NCBI RefSeq assembly: GCF_035492835.1
Contig: NZ_DATJIY010000171.1
Coordinates: 1 to 38,536 of the forward strand
Reading direction: 5' to 3'
Length of the DNA stretch: 38,536 nt
Source: Dinghuibacter sp035492835
Lineage (GTDB): Bacteria > Bacteroidota > Bacteroidia > Chitinophagales > Chitinophagaceae
Shown: one piece after another, positions 8,203-16,355 of the stretch
Position numbering within the stretch: position 1 is the first letter of the stretch
How the letters are laid out: each line of letters begins with the position of its first letter
Position numbers and translations under genes: made by a program
The notes under the pieces: generated by a model
The model's database searches: none
Seen by the model: the letters and a program-made list of their open reading frames with translations, nothing else
Told to the model about the DNA's origin: nothing

Positions 8203-8838
8203 ATGGCCAAACCAAAGAAGCCAAAACATATTGCCGTAGCCGGAAACATCGGCGCTGGAAAGACCACCCTGACCGAGATGTTGAGCAAGCACTACCGGTG
8301 GATTCCGCAATTCGAAGACGTCGACCACAACCCCTACCTCTACGATTTTTACGAAGACATGCCCCGCTGGAGCTTCAACCTCCAGATATACTTCCTGAAC
8401 GGCCGCCTCAACCAGCTCCTCGACATCCAGCGCGGTTCCGAGACCGTCATCCAGGACCGCACGATCTACGAGGACGCCTACATCTTCGCGCCCAACCTCC
8501 ACGAGATGGGGCTGATGGACCAGCGCGACTTCCAAAACTACCAGACCTTTTTCGAGACCCTCAAGAGCATGGTGGGCGCGCCCGACCTGCTCATCTACCT
8601 GAAGGCTTCCGTCCCCACGCTCGTCGCCCAGATCCAGAAGCGCGGCAGGGAATACGAGGAGAACATCCGCCTCGACTACCTCAAGCGCCTCAACGAATAC
8701 TACAACAAATGGATCGACTCCTATAAGGAAGGGCCGCTACTTGTCATCAATATAGACGACAACAAATTCCCCGAGAATGAGGAGCACCTGGGGGACATCA
8801 TCGGGAAGATCGACGCGATGCTGTTTGGGTTATTTTAG
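8203..8838 (+). CDS. Deoxynucleoside kinase (deoxyadenosine/deoxyguanosine kinase type)
   Basis: This 211-aa kinase phosphorylates deoxynucleosides for salvage into dNTP pools. The P-loop GNIGAGKTT is at residues 14-22. The DRT motif (VIQDRTIYEDAYIFAPNLHE) is the dNK form of the ERS/DRS signature, and FEDVDHNPYLYDFYEDMPRW with SFNLQIYFLNGRL forms the substrate-binding region. RGREYEENIRLDYLKRLNEYY is the lid and helix region. The start MAKPKKPKHIAVAGN at ATG 8203 is preferred over an in-frame TTG at 8191. It converges with pckA across 21 bp. Whether it prefers dA, dG or dC cannot be read safely. Confidence 0.93.
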   Translation: MAKPKKPKHIAVAGNIGAGKTTLTEMLSKHYRWIPQFEDVDHNPYLYDFYEDMPRWSFNLQIYFLNGRLNQLLDIQRGSETVIQDRTIYEDAYIFAPNLHEMGLMDQRDFQNYQTFFETLKSMVGAPDLLIYLKASVPTLVAQIQKRGREYEENIRLDYLKRLNEYYNKWIDSYKEGPLLVINIDDNKFPENEEHLGDIIGKIDAMLFGLF

Positions 8839-8859
8839 ATTTTCCATGTCTGCGAAGGC

Positions 8860-10461
8860 TCACAGCTGCGGCCCCGCCGCGCGGATTTCCGGGGTTACGC
8901 CGTCGGCGTATTTCCCGAAGTTGGCAATAAAGAGCGCCGCCAGGCGCGTCGCTTGTTCGTCATAGGCCGCCACGGACTTCCAGGTATCGCGCGGATTCAA
9001 TAATGCGTTGGGGACGCCCGGACACTTTTGAGGGACGTCCATGCCAAAGAGCGGGTGGGCGTTATACTCCACGGTGTCGAGCGCGCCGGAGAGCGCGGCC
9101 TTGATCATGGCGCGGGTAAAGTGCAGGGGCATGCGTTCGCCCGTGCCGTAGGCGCCGCCGGTCCAGCCGGTGTTGACCAGCCATACGCGTGCGCGCGTGC
9201 GTTTGAGGCGTTCGCCGAGCATGGCCGCGTAACGGGCCGGGTGGAGCGGGAGGAAGGGCGCGCCAAAACAGGCGCTGAATGTCGTTTTTGGTTCGGTGAT
9301 CCCGGTTTCGGTACCGGCGATCTTAGCGGTATAGCCGCTGATGAAGTGGTACATGGCTTGCCCTGGGCTCAAACGCGAGATGGGCGGCAGCACCCCAAAG
9401 GCATCGCAGGTCAGGAAGAATATGTGCCGGGGCTCGGTTGCGCTGGAGCCCTCGAAGGTATTTTCGATGTATTGCAGGGGGTAGGAGACCCGGGTATTTT
9501 CGGTAATGGATTTGTCGGCGAAGTTGATCTCGCGGGTGCCGGGATGGCAAACCGTGTTTTCGACCAGGGCGCCGTCCCGGATCGCGTGGTAGATGTCGGG
9601 TTCCTTCGATTCGCTCAGATCGATGCATTTGGCGTAACAGCCCCCCTCGAAGTTAAATATCGAACGGTCGGTCCAGCCGTGCTCGTCGTCCCCAATCAGC
9701 CGGCGGGCGGGATCGGTGGAAAGGGTCGTCTTGCCGGTGCCGCTGAGCCCGAAGAAAATAGCCGTATCCCCGGACTCGCCCACATTGGCGCTACAGTGCA
9801 TGGACAGCACGTTCCGCTCGACAGGGAGGAGATAATTGAGGATGGTGAAAACACCCTTTTTGATCTCCCCCGTATAGGCGGTGCCGCCTATGAGGATGCA
9901 GCGCCGGTTAAAGCTGATCAGGGCGAAATTCCCCTGGCGGGTTCCGTCTTTTGCGGGGTCGGCGGTAAAATGAGGCGCGTGCAGGATATGCCAGTCGGGC
10001 TCGAAGGCATCCAGCTCCGCCACCCCCGGCCGGCCGAACATATTGTAGCAGAAAAGACTGGCGGAAGGTTGTTCGGTGATAACACGGATGTTAAGGCGGT
10101 AGTCGGGGTCGGCGCAGGCGTAGGCGTCCCTGACCCACACATCGCGCTCGTTCAGATAGCGCATCACCTTATCGTACAGACCGTCGAATATGGCTTGGGT
10201 AGTCGGTTGGTTGAAGTCGTTCCAGTGGACGTTTTTTTCCGTCAGGGCGTCCCGGACGATAAACTTGTCCCTGGGCGACCGCCCGGTGAAGGCGCCGGTG
10301 TCGATCAGGAGCGCCCCGGTGCTCCCCACCTTCCCTTCCCCGCGGAGCAGGGTGGCTTCTACCAGTTCATCCGGAGACAATTGGTAGTGTACGCGGTGGG
10401 CGTGCAACAGCCCCATCTGCCGGGCGCGGGCCGGGGAAATCGTTAAAGTGGAGATAGCCAT
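8860..10461 (-). CDS. pckA: Phosphoenolpyruvate carboxykinase (ATP)
   Basis: This 533-aa enzyme converts oxaloacetate and ATP to PEP, CO2 and ADP, the entry to gluconeogenesis. The kinase P-loop is FFGLSGTGKTTLS, preceded by GGTAYTGEIKKGVFTILNYL (kinase 1a) and followed by LIGDDEHGW (kinase 2, metal binding). RSPRDKFIVRD near the N-terminus and the SGYTAKIAGTETGI block are also diagnostic. The length matches the ATP-dependent family (about 530-540 aa). The gene diverges from the aminopeptidase P gene across a 209-bp AT-rich region with several dyads, a likely place for carbon-source control. Confidence 0.97.
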   Translation of the reverse strand: MAISTLTISPARARQMGLLHAHRVHYQLSPDELVEATLLRGEGKVGSTGALLIDTGAFTGRSPRDKFIVRDALTEKNVHWNDFNQPTTQAIFDGLYDKVMRYLNERDVWVRDAYACADPDYRLNIRVITEQPSASLFCYNMFGRPGVAELDAFEPDWHILHAPHFTADPAKDGTRQGNFALISFNRRCILIGGTAYTGEIKKGVFTILNYLLPVERNVLSMHCSANVGESGDTAIFFGLSGTGKTTLSTDPARRLIGDDEHGWTDRSIFNFEGGCYAKCIDLSESKEPDIYHAIRDGALVENTVCHPGTREINFADKSITENTRVSYPLQYIENTFEGSSATEPRHIFFLTCDAFGVLPPISRLSPGQAMYHFISGYTAKIAGTETGITEPKTTFSACFGAPFLPLHPARYAAMLGERLKRTRARVWLVNTGWTGGAYGTGERMPLHFTRAMIKAALSGALDTVEYNAHPLFGMDVPQKCPGVPNALLNPRDTWKSVAAYDEQATRLAALFIANFGKYADGVTPEIRAAGPQL

Positions 10462-10492
10462 ATATTCGCTCGCTTCGTTTAGGGGTGAACGA

Positions 10493-10500
10493 CAAAACTA
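10493..10500 (-). promoter_or_regulatory. -7 promoter element for pckA
   Basis: On the minus strand TAGTTTTG matches TAnnTTTG exactly and ends 31 nt before the pckA ATG. A TTTG lies 15 nt upstream, shorter than the usual 19, so the -33 element is uncertain. Confidence 0.55.
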
Positions 10501-10547
10501 GCGATTAAAAATTTTCAAAAAGAATGGTCGAAATTTGGGCTGTTTTA

Positions 10548-10617
10548 AGATTTTTTGAAAACAAACGATTGTTTTTTTACGATTTTTAAAAAATCTCCCA
10601 GAATATGAACGATCGTT
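10548..10617. promoter_or_regulatory. Nested dyads in the pckA / aminopeptidase P intergenic region
   Basis: The 209-bp divergent intergenic region is far more AT-rich than its surroundings. It holds an outer inverted repeat, AGATTTTTT (10548-10556) with AAAAAATCT (10588-10596). Inside it is a second inverted repeat, AAAACAA (10558-10564) with TTGTTTT (10569-10575) around ACGA. A separate 10-bp palindrome, AACGATCGTT, lies at 10608-10617. The motif ACGAT recurs three times. These are candidate operators upstream of both genes; no regulator can be named. Confidence 0.4.
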
Positions 10618-10631
10618 AGTGTAGGGCGTGC

Positions 10632-10663
10632 TTTGTTGAACGCCCGTTAAATCTTTATTTTTG
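10632..10663 (+). promoter_or_regulatory. Bacteroidota promoter for the aminopeptidase P gene
   Basis: TTTG at 10632-10635 is followed after 20 nt by TATTTTTG at 10656-10663, a perfect -7 element. The ATG at 10671 is only 7 nt downstream, so the transcript should be leaderless or nearly so. Confidence 0.7.
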
Positions 10664-10670
10664 GTGCCTT

Positions 10671-11957
10671 ATGAAGTACTTACCGTTGGACCCCCAGCTT
10701 TTCCGGCTGAACCGGGAGCGTTTTGTCAAAGACATGAAGCCTTCCTCCATCGCCGTTTTTGTAAGCAATGACGAATGGCCCTCCAACGGCGACGCGTTAC
10801 TTCCCTTCAAGCAGAACAGTGACCTTTACTGGTTGACCGGTATCGTCCAGGAGGACACCCTGCTCATTCTTTTCCCCGACAATCCGGACCCCAAATACCG
10901 GGAAGTCCTGGTCCTGGTCCGTCCGAACGAGCTCAAGGAAAAATGGGATGGCCACCGCCTTCGCCGGGATGAGGCTACCGCTATCTCGGGTATCGACACC
11001 ATCGTCTGGCTGGATACGCTCGACCCCCTGCTCCAGACCTGGACACACCTGGCCGACAACATATACCTCGATTCCAACGAAAACGACAGGAAATCGAGCC
11101 CAATCGCCACCCGGGAGTATCGCTTCATCGAAACGATGCGGCAGCAGTATCCCCTCCACAACTTTATGCGGTCGGCCAGGATCCTGCGCGATCTTCGGGC
11201 GGTCAAGACACCCCAGGAAATCGAGGTGGTGCAAAAAGCGATCGATATAACCGACCAGGCCTTCCGGCGGTTGCTTGGGTTTATACGCCCGGGCGTCATG
11301 GAGTACGAGATCGAGGCCGAAATCCTGCACGAATTTTTACGTTCCAGGGCCTCCGGTCCGGCATATAGTAGTATCATTGCCTCCGGGGACAGGGCCCGCA
11401 CGCTGCACTATGTATTCAACAACCAGGAATGCAGGGACGGGGAACTGATCCTGATGGACTTCGGCGCGGAATATGGGGGCTTCAACGCGGACCTGACGCG
11501 GACCGTGCCGGTCAACGGCAAGTTTACGCCGCGCCAGAAGGAAGTCTACAACGGTTGTCTGCACCTCCATATGTTTTGCAAGTCGATCCTCAAACCGGGG
11601 ATCACCCTGGTGGACTACACCAGCCAGGTGGGGGACGAAGCGACCAGGGTGTTTTTGAAGCTGGGCCTGCTGACGGAAGGGGACGTGAAAAACGAGGACA
11701 AAGACAACCGGGCCTACCGGAAGTACCTGTACCACGGCATATCCCATCACCTGGGTGTGGACGTGCACGACCTGGGTACCAAGACCGGGCCGCTCGAGGA
11801 GGGGATGCTCCTGACCGTGGAGCCCGGTATTTATATAGAGGAGGAGCACATGGGGGTGCGTATCGAGAATAATGTGTGGTTGACGAAGGACGGGAACGTC
11901 GACTTGATGAAGCGCATCCCGATCACCGTCGAAGAAATAGAGGCCCTCATGGCATAG
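10671..11957 (+). CDS. Xaa-Pro aminopeptidase (aminopeptidase P family, M24B)
   Basis: This 428-aa metallopeptidase removes N-terminal residues that precede proline. The N-terminal half is the creatinase-like domain (NSDLYWLTGIVQEDTLLILF). The C-terminal pita-bread domain carries all five metal ligands: Asp263 and Asp274 (MDFGAEYGGFNADLTRTVP), His359 (HGISHHLGVDVHD), Glu384 (TVEPGIYI) and Glu399 (GVRIENNVW). No signal peptide, so cytoplasmic. It stands alone behind its own promoter, divergent from pckA. It is clearly an M24 peptidase; Xaa-Pro specificity is inferred from the family. Confidence 0.94.
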   Translation: MKYLPLDPQLFRLNRERFVKDMKPSSIAVFVSNDEWPSNGDALLPFKQNSDLYWLTGIVQEDTLLILFPDNPDPKYREVLVLVRPNELKEKWDGHRLRRDEATAISGIDTIVWLDTLDPLLQTWTHLADNIYLDSNENDRKSSPIATREYRFIETMRQQYPLHNFMRSARILRDLRAVKTPQEIEVVQKAIDITDQAFRRLLGFIRPGVMEYEIEAEILHEFLRSRASGPAYSSIIASGDRARTLHYVFNNQECRDGELILMDFGAEYGGFNADLTRTVPVNGKFTPRQKEVYNGCLHLHMFCKSILKPGITLVDYTSQVGDEATRVFLKLGLLTEGDVKNEDKDNRAYRKYLYHGISHHLGVDVHDLGTKTGPLEEGMLLTVEPGIYIEEEHMGVRIENNVWLTKDGNVDLMKRIPITVEEIEALMA

Positions 11958-11978
11958 ACGCGCCGCGGTGCCACAAGA

Positions 11979-11993
11979 CGCGCCACAGGCGCG
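11979..11993 (+). other. GC-rich hairpin between the aminopeptidase and pssA genes
   Basis: CGCGCC (11979-11984), a 3-nt loop ACA, and GGCGCG (11988-11993) form a compact stem 21 nt after the stop codon. No T-run follows, so it is not a typical intrinsic terminator. It may protect the mRNA 3' end. Confidence 0.4.
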
Positions 11994-12015
11994 CCTCCAG
12001 AAGCAAACTTGACGC

Positions 12016-12795
12016 ATGAAACAGATCCCGAATATCGTTACCTTATTGAACCTGGCCTTTGGCTGCGTGGCCATCGTATGTATCCTGCAACCGGGGGAAA
12101 ACATCGCCGTCCTGGACACCGACAGCTTCCTCCACATCACCCTGCCGGAGCGCATCGTGTGGGGCTCGGTGTTTATCGGGTGCGCGGCGCTCGTCGACTT
12201 CCTCGACGGGTTTGTCGCCCGGTTGCTCAGGGTGGATTCCCCCATGGGCAAACAGCTGGATTCGCTGGCGGACGTGGTCAGTTTTGGCGTAGCCCCCGGC
12301 GCGATCCTATACCAGTTGCTGCGCATGAGCTATCTCCGGGAGGCGTCGGCGTTCGATACGTCCCTGTGGGCCTTTGCTCCCATCCTCCTCTTCCCGTGCG
12401 CCGCGGCGTACCGCCTGGGGAAGTTCAACGTCGATGCCCGCCAGACCTATGGCTTCCTCGGCGTACCTACGCCCCCGGCCGCTTTGCTGGTGGCGGCGCT
12501 CCCGCTGATCCAACACTTCGACCAGTTCGGGCTCGCCCCGATCGTCGTGAATAAATGGGTGCTCTACGCGCTCACCCTGATCCTGAGCGGGCTCATGATT
12601 TCGGATATCCCGATGCTGAGCCTGAAGTTCCGGACGCTCGCCTTCAAGGACAACTGGACCAAGTGGCTGCTGGCCGCGCTAGCCGTACTGGCGGCCATTT
12701 TTATCCAATGGGTGGCGGTGCCGGTGGTGTTCGCGGTCTATGTGATTTTATCGCTTGTAGTAGGGAAGCGCCAAAACGAGCACCAAAACGCTTAA
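12016..12795 (+). CDS. pssA: CDP-diacylglycerol-serine O-phosphatidyltransferase
   Basis: This 259-aa integral membrane enzyme makes phosphatidylserine, the precursor of phosphatidylethanolamine. The CDP-alcohol phosphotransferase signature DG-x2-AR-x8-G-x3-D-x3-D is complete: Asp64, Gly65, Ala68, Arg69, Gly78, Asp82 and Asp86. NIVTLLNLAFGCVAIV at the N-terminus is the first membrane helix; further helices lie at LYALTLILSGLMI and in the two C-terminal stretches. The N-terminus MKQIPNIVTLLNL is typical of the bacterial PssA subclass II. Its stop codon TAA is also the first part of the purS promoter element. Confidence 0.94.
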   Translation: MKQIPNIVTLLNLAFGCVAIVCILQPGENIAVLDTDSFLHITLPERIVWGSVFIGCAALVDFLDGFVARLLRVDSPMGKQLDSLADVVSFGVAPGAILYQLLRMSYLREASAFDTSLWAFAPILLFPCAAAYRLGKFNVDARQTYGFLGVPTPPAALLVAALPLIQHFDQFGLAPIVVNKWVLYALTLILSGLMISDIPMLSLKFRTLAFKDNWTKWLLAALAVLAAIFIQWVAVPVVFAVYVILSLVVGKRQNEHQNA

Positions 12796-12800
12796 CTTTG
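12793..12800 (+). promoter_or_regulatory. -7 element for purS overlapping the pssA stop codon
   Basis: TAACTTTG is a perfect TAnnTTTG element whose TAA is the stop codon of pssA. It ends 19 nt before the purS ATG. Confidence 0.55.
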
Positions 12801-12819
12801 GGGCGCAAAAAATCTCGGA

Positions 12820-13071
12820 ATGATCTATAACATCCAAATCAAGGTAATGCCGCTGAAAGAGCTCCTGGACCCCCAGGGCAAAGCGGTGCTGGGCGGGCTG
12901 CAGAACCTCGGGTTGTCACAGGTGCTGGACGTGCGCATCGGCAAACATATTACCTTGCAGCTGGACGCGGCCTCCGAAAAGGAAGCCCGGGACCAGGCGG
13001 AACAGGCTTGTAAAAAATTACTCGCAAACCCCGTGATGGAGTTTTACGAGATCGGGTTGATAGGACAATAA
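12820..13071 (+). CDS. purS: Phosphoribosylformylglycinamidine synthase subunit PurS
   Basis: This 83-aa PurS is the small bridging subunit that joins the glutaminase PurQ to the small-type PurL in step 4 of purine synthesis. It shows the family pattern: MIYNIQIKVMPLKELLDPQG at the start, then AVLGGLQNLGLSQVLDVRIGK, a helix EARDQAEQACKKLLANPVME and the closing FYEIGLI strand. purQ and purL are not in the window. It lies 6 nt upstream of rsmI, so the two are probably co-transcribed. Confidence 0.95.
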   Translation: MIYNIQIKVMPLKELLDPQGKAVLGGLQNLGLSQVLDVRIGKHITLQLDAASEKEARDQAEQACKKLLANPVMEFYEIGLIGQ

Positions 13072-13077
13072 GATATA

Positions 13078-13743
13078 GTGTTGTACCTCGTCCCATCTCC
13101 CATCGGGAACCTCCAGGACATGACCTATCGGGCGGTGGAGGTGCTCCGGCAGGCGGACCTGCTGCTGGCGGAAGACACGCGGACATCATCACGGCTGCTA
13201 CAGCACTACCAGATCACCAAGCCCGTCACCCCCTATCACCAGCACAACGAGCACAAGGTCGTCCATCACCTGGTCGACCAATTGAAAGCCGGCAAAATCA
13301 TGGCCCTGCTCACTGACGCCGGCACCCCGGGCGTGTCGGACCCCGCTTTCCTGCTGGTGCGGGAATGCATCCGCGCGGAAGTACGGGTGGAGTGCCTGCC
13401 GGGGGCCACGGCCTTCGTCCCCGCCCTGGTCGACAGCGGGCTGCCGATGCACCGGTTTGCCTTCGAAGGTTTTCTGCCGCCCAAAAAGGGACGGCATACC
13501 ATGCTGACACAGCTGGCGGAGGAAGAACGGACGATCGTTTTTTACGAATCCCCGCTCCGGCTCGTCAAGACGCTGGAGGAGCTGGCGACATACTTTGGCC
13601 AGGAGCGCCCGTGCTGCGTCAGCCGCGAATTGACCAAGATGTTCGAAGAGAATAAACGGGGCACGCTGGCCGAAGTCGCGGCCTATTTTAAAGAGAAGGG
13701 CGTTAAGGGCGAGATCGTCGTTGTCGTGGGCGGAAAACAATAA
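13078..13743 (+). CDS. rsmI: 16S rRNA (cytidine-1402-2'-O)-methyltransferase RsmI
   Basis: This 221-aa SAM-dependent methyltransferase of the SPOUT-unrelated tetrapyrrole-methylase fold 2'-O-methylates C1402 in the ribosomal P site. Diagnostic motifs are YLVPSPIGNLQDMTYRAVEVL, AEDTRTSSRLL, TDAGTPGVSDPAFLLV, CLPGATAFVPALVDSGLP and FVFEGFLPPKKGR-like FAFEGFLPPKKGR. FYESPLRLVKTLEEL and VSRELTKMFEE complete the family. The start is GTG at 13078, with TTG 13081 as the alternative; no ATG is available at this position. The C-terminus is shorter than in E. coli RsmI (about 286 aa), as is common in other phyla. Confidence 0.94.
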   Translation: MLYLVPSPIGNLQDMTYRAVEVLRQADLLLAEDTRTSSRLLQHYQITKPVTPYHQHNEHKVVHHLVDQLKAGKIMALLTDAGTPGVSDPAFLLVRECIRAEVRVECLPGATAFVPALVDSGLPMHRFAFEGFLPPKKGRHTMLTQLAEEERTIVFYESPLRLVKTLEELATYFGQERPCCVSRELTKMFEENKRGTLAEVAAYFKEKGVKGEIVVVVGGKQ

Positions 13744-13812
13744 TGTTAATTCACCGGCGTTCATAAGGGCAACCAGCCGACTTGGCGCGACAATTGTTTA
13801 AACGGACACATA

Positions 13813-14277
13813 ATGTACTATCGTATGCAAAAATTCATAGCCTTGTTGTTGATTTGCCCGGCTTTTATGCTGGGTCAGGCTAAAGCCCAGTTCAGGAAGA
13901 TCCCCGGAGAGGTGACCGACGCCTTCCGGAAACAATACCCCAACGCAAACGGCGCCTCCTGGACCGACAAACTATCCTATTTCCAGGTAGACTTCAAGCT
14001 CGACAGCGGCGGGTACCTGGCCAAATACGACAAGACCGGCGCCTGGAAGGGGTCGGAACGCACCATCAACGCCGACCAGCTTCCCGCCCAGGTAAAGGAC
14101 GGATATGACAAAAGTATCTACACCGATACCTGGAAGGCGGAGGAGTACAAGGTGATGTATTCCCCGGGTAACAAGATGTGGTACCGTATCCTCGTCAAAA
14201 AGGGGGGCATCCAGCGGAAATACCTCTACTTTAATGAGAGCGGTAAAATGACGGACGGGCCGCCGGCCACGAAGTAA
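13813..14277 (+). CDS. Secreted PepSY-like (beta-lactamase-inhibitor-like) protein
   Basis: The protein has 154 aa with a signal peptide (MQKFIALLLICPAFMLGQ, then AKAQ). The mature part matches the Bacteroidota PepSY-like/DUF2874 pattern: IPGEVTDAFRKQYPNANGAS, then W, then a strand with YFQVDFKLDSGGYLAKYDKTG, a second similar unit with LPAQVKDGYDKSIY and a YKVMYSPGNKMWYRILVK strand. It is expected to be periplasmic; function unknown. ATG 13825 (MQKFIAL) is an equally good start. It is followed by a small terminator. No clear promoter element is seen in the 69 bp before it. Confidence 0.8.
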   Translation: MYYRMQKFIALLLICPAFMLGQAKAQFRKIPGEVTDAFRKQYPNANGASWTDKLSYFQVDFKLDSGGYLAKYDKTGAWKGSERTINADQLPAQVKDGYDKSIYTDTWKAEEYKVMYSPGNKMWYRILVKKGGIQRKYLYFNESGKMTDGPPATK

Positions 14278-14322
14278 GCGCCGGAAGGCGTCGCCGCGGA
14301 CTGCGGCCGTTCAAGGAAATTT

Positions 14323-14347
14323 GGGGCCGTGAGGCCCTATTTTTTTT
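14323..14347 (+). terminator. Probable terminator after the PepSY-like gene
   Basis: GGGCC (14324-14328), a GTGA loop and GGCCC (14333-14337) are followed by TATTTTTTTT. The stem is only 5 bp plus a possible G-T pair, but the T-run is strong. It abuts the next promoter. Confidence 0.6.
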
Positions 14348-14354
14348 ATTTTCG
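14347..14354 (+). promoter_or_regulatory. Putative -7 element for the M1 peptidase gene
   Basis: TATTTTCG is one base off TAnnTTTG, 27 nt before the ATG at 14382, directly after the T-run of the preceding terminator. Confidence 0.4.
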
Positions 14355-14381
14355 CACCCATTGTCCCCTTAAATCCTCGTC

Positions 14382-16355
14382 ATGAACAAATTGGGTCTTT
14401 GTTGCTTGCTCTTCCTGCTGGGTTCTTCCGTTGTCGTGCTGGGCCAACCCGACCGTTGGCAACAACGGGTGAAATATACCATGCACGTCAACATGGATGT
14501 GACCACCAACCGTTTTACGGGCAAGCAGTTGCTGGAGTATACCAATAACTCGCCCGATACGCTTACCCAGGTGTTTTACCACCTCTACTGGAACGCCTTC
14601 CAGCCTGGAAGCGAAATGGACGTCCGGAGCCGGGAATTGGGTAAGATCGTGCTTGGCGAGGACAGGAAGGGCAACCCCATCCGCGACTGGGACAGCCGGG
14701 TGCGCGACAGGATCGAGCACCTGACCGATGAGGAGATCGGCTACCAGAAGGTCCTCAGCCTTTCGATGAACGACCGGCCCCAATCCTATAAGGTGCAGGG
14801 GACGATTCTGGTCGTGACCCTGGACAAGCCGATCCTACCGCATGCCAAGGCCATTTTCAATATGTCCTTCGAGGCCCAGGTTCCAATGCAAATACGTCGT
14901 AGCGGGCGCGACAACGTTGATGGCGTTCGCTATTCCATGAGCCAGTGGTACCCCAAGATGTGTGAATACGACTACGAAGGCTGGCACCCCACGCTCTATA
15001 TCGCGCGCGAATTCTATGGGGTATGGGGCGACTACGACGTGGACATCACCATCGACCGGCATTATGTGCTGGGCGGAACGGGGTATCTCGAAAACGCGCA
15101 ACAGATAGGCTATGGCTACGAAGCCCCGGGGACAAAGGCGGTGCGGCCCGACGGTCCCAACCTGACCTGGAGATTCCACGCGCCGGAGGTGCATGACTTT
15201 ATGTGGGCCGCCGACCCGGATTACGTCCACCTGGTGCGGAAAGTGTCGGGTGGCCGGACGATCAACGTCCTCTATAAAAAGAATGTGGACCTGCTGACAA
15301 AGGCCTTTAACAACCTCCCGGACTCGACCAGGGCCAAATACGAAATGAACCCCCAGAAGTACATCGACGAGAACGATCGCCGCTGGACCCTGGTGGCCGA
15401 CGCGGCGGTGCAGGTGCTGCCGTATATCGAAAAGCGTTTCGGTCCCTATCCCTGGAAGCAATATTCCTTTATCCAGGGCGGCGACGGAGGTATGGAATAC
15501 CCCATGAGCACTCTGCTCGTGGGACCCTCGCTGGGCGGCGCCTTCCACGAATGGATGCACAGCTGGTACCAGGGCATGCTTGCCACTAATGAGGGGATGT
15601 ATCCCTGGATGGACGAAGGTTTTACGACCTACGCCGAGGGGGAGGTGACGGGATGGTACAGGGCGCAGACCAGCAAGGACGCGCCAACAAGCCTGCCCGT
15701 GAACCAGTCGGCCTCGTATCGGTCGTATTTCCAGCTCACCAAGAGCCAGTACGCCGAGCCGCTGACTACCCACGCGGATCACTACAACACCAACTACGCC
15801 TACAGCGTTTCGTCCTATTCCAAGGGCGCCATGTTCCTCTGCCAGCTCGGCTATATCATCGGCGATTCCCTCCGGGACCGGACGCTGCACGAATACTACC
15901 GGCTATGGCGTTTCAAGCACCCCAACGCGGGCGACTTCGTTCGGGTAGCCGAGAACGTTAGTCATGTGAAGCTCGACTGGTACAAGGAATACTGGTTATC
16001 CACGACCAAGACGATCGACTATGGCATCGACAGCCTTTGGGAAGACAACGGCAAGACCAACATCCGGTTGAAGCGCGTCGGGCAGATGCCCATGCCGGTC
16101 GACCTGCAGCTGACCTTCCAGGACGGCACGACCGAAACGCTGTATATGCCGCTGGACATGATGTTCGGGTCCAAACCCCCGGAACCGGGCGAAGGCGTCC
16201 GCACGACCTTCGACCCCTGGCCGTGGACAAATCCGACCTACACGGTCCAGACCGCGCACCGCCTCCGGGAAATAACCCGGGCAGAAATTGATCCCACGCA
16301 ACGGATGGCAGACGTTGACCGTAGGAACAATGTACTGGAGTTGAAGTGGCAATAA
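14382..16355 (+). CDS. Secreted M1 family zinc metallopeptidase
   Basis: The protein has 657 aa with a signal peptide (LGLCCLLFLLGSSVVVLGQ), so it acts outside the cytoplasm. The gluzincin motif is complete: HEWMH at 389-393 and the third zinc ligand Glu412 in WMDEGFTTYAEGE (HExxH-x18-E). The substrate-anchoring GxMEN motif appears as GGMEYP (369-374). The N-terminal beta domain begins QQRVKYTMHVNMDVTTNRF. It is an aminopeptidase-like enzyme, probably for peptide scavenging; the substrate is unknown. The 3' end overlaps the start of the next gene by 10 bp, which suggests coupled translation. Confidence 0.93.
   Translation: MNKLGLCCLLFLLGSSVVVLGQPDRWQQRVKYTMHVNMDVTTNRFTGKQLLEYTNNSPDTLTQVFYHLYWNAFQPGSEMDVRSRELGKIVLGEDRKGNPIRDWDSRVRDRIEHLTDEEIGYQKVLSLSMNDRPQSYKVQGTILVVTLDKPILPHAKAIFNMSFEAQVPMQIRRSGRDNVDGVRYSMSQWYPKMCEYDYEGWHPTLYIAREFYGVWGDYDVDITIDRHYVLGGTGYLENAQQIGYGYEAPGTKAVRPDGPNLTWRFHAPEVHDFMWAADPDYVHLVRKVSGGRTINVLYKKNVDLLTKAFNNLPDSTRAKYEMNPQKYIDENDRRWTLVADAAVQVLPYIEKRFGPYPWKQYSFIQGGDGGMEYPMSTLLVGPSLGGAFHEWMHSWYQGMLATNEGMYPWMDEGFTTYAEGEVTGWYRAQTSKDAPTSLPVNQSASYRSYFQLTKSQYAEPLTTHADHYNTNYAYSVSSYSKGAMFLCQLGYIIGDSLRDRTLHEYYRLWRFKHPNAGDFVRVAENVSHVKLDWYKEYWLSTTKTIDYGIDSLWEDNGKTNIRLKRVGQMPMPVDLQLTFQDGTTETLYMPLDMMFGSKPPEPGEGVRTTFDPWPWTNPTYTVQTAHRLREITRAEIDPTQRMADVDRRNNVLELKWQ

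Noticed and set aside
11958..12015. Rho-independent terminator after the aminopeptidase gene
   Set aside because: The GC hairpin has no T-run, so I list it only as a hairpin.
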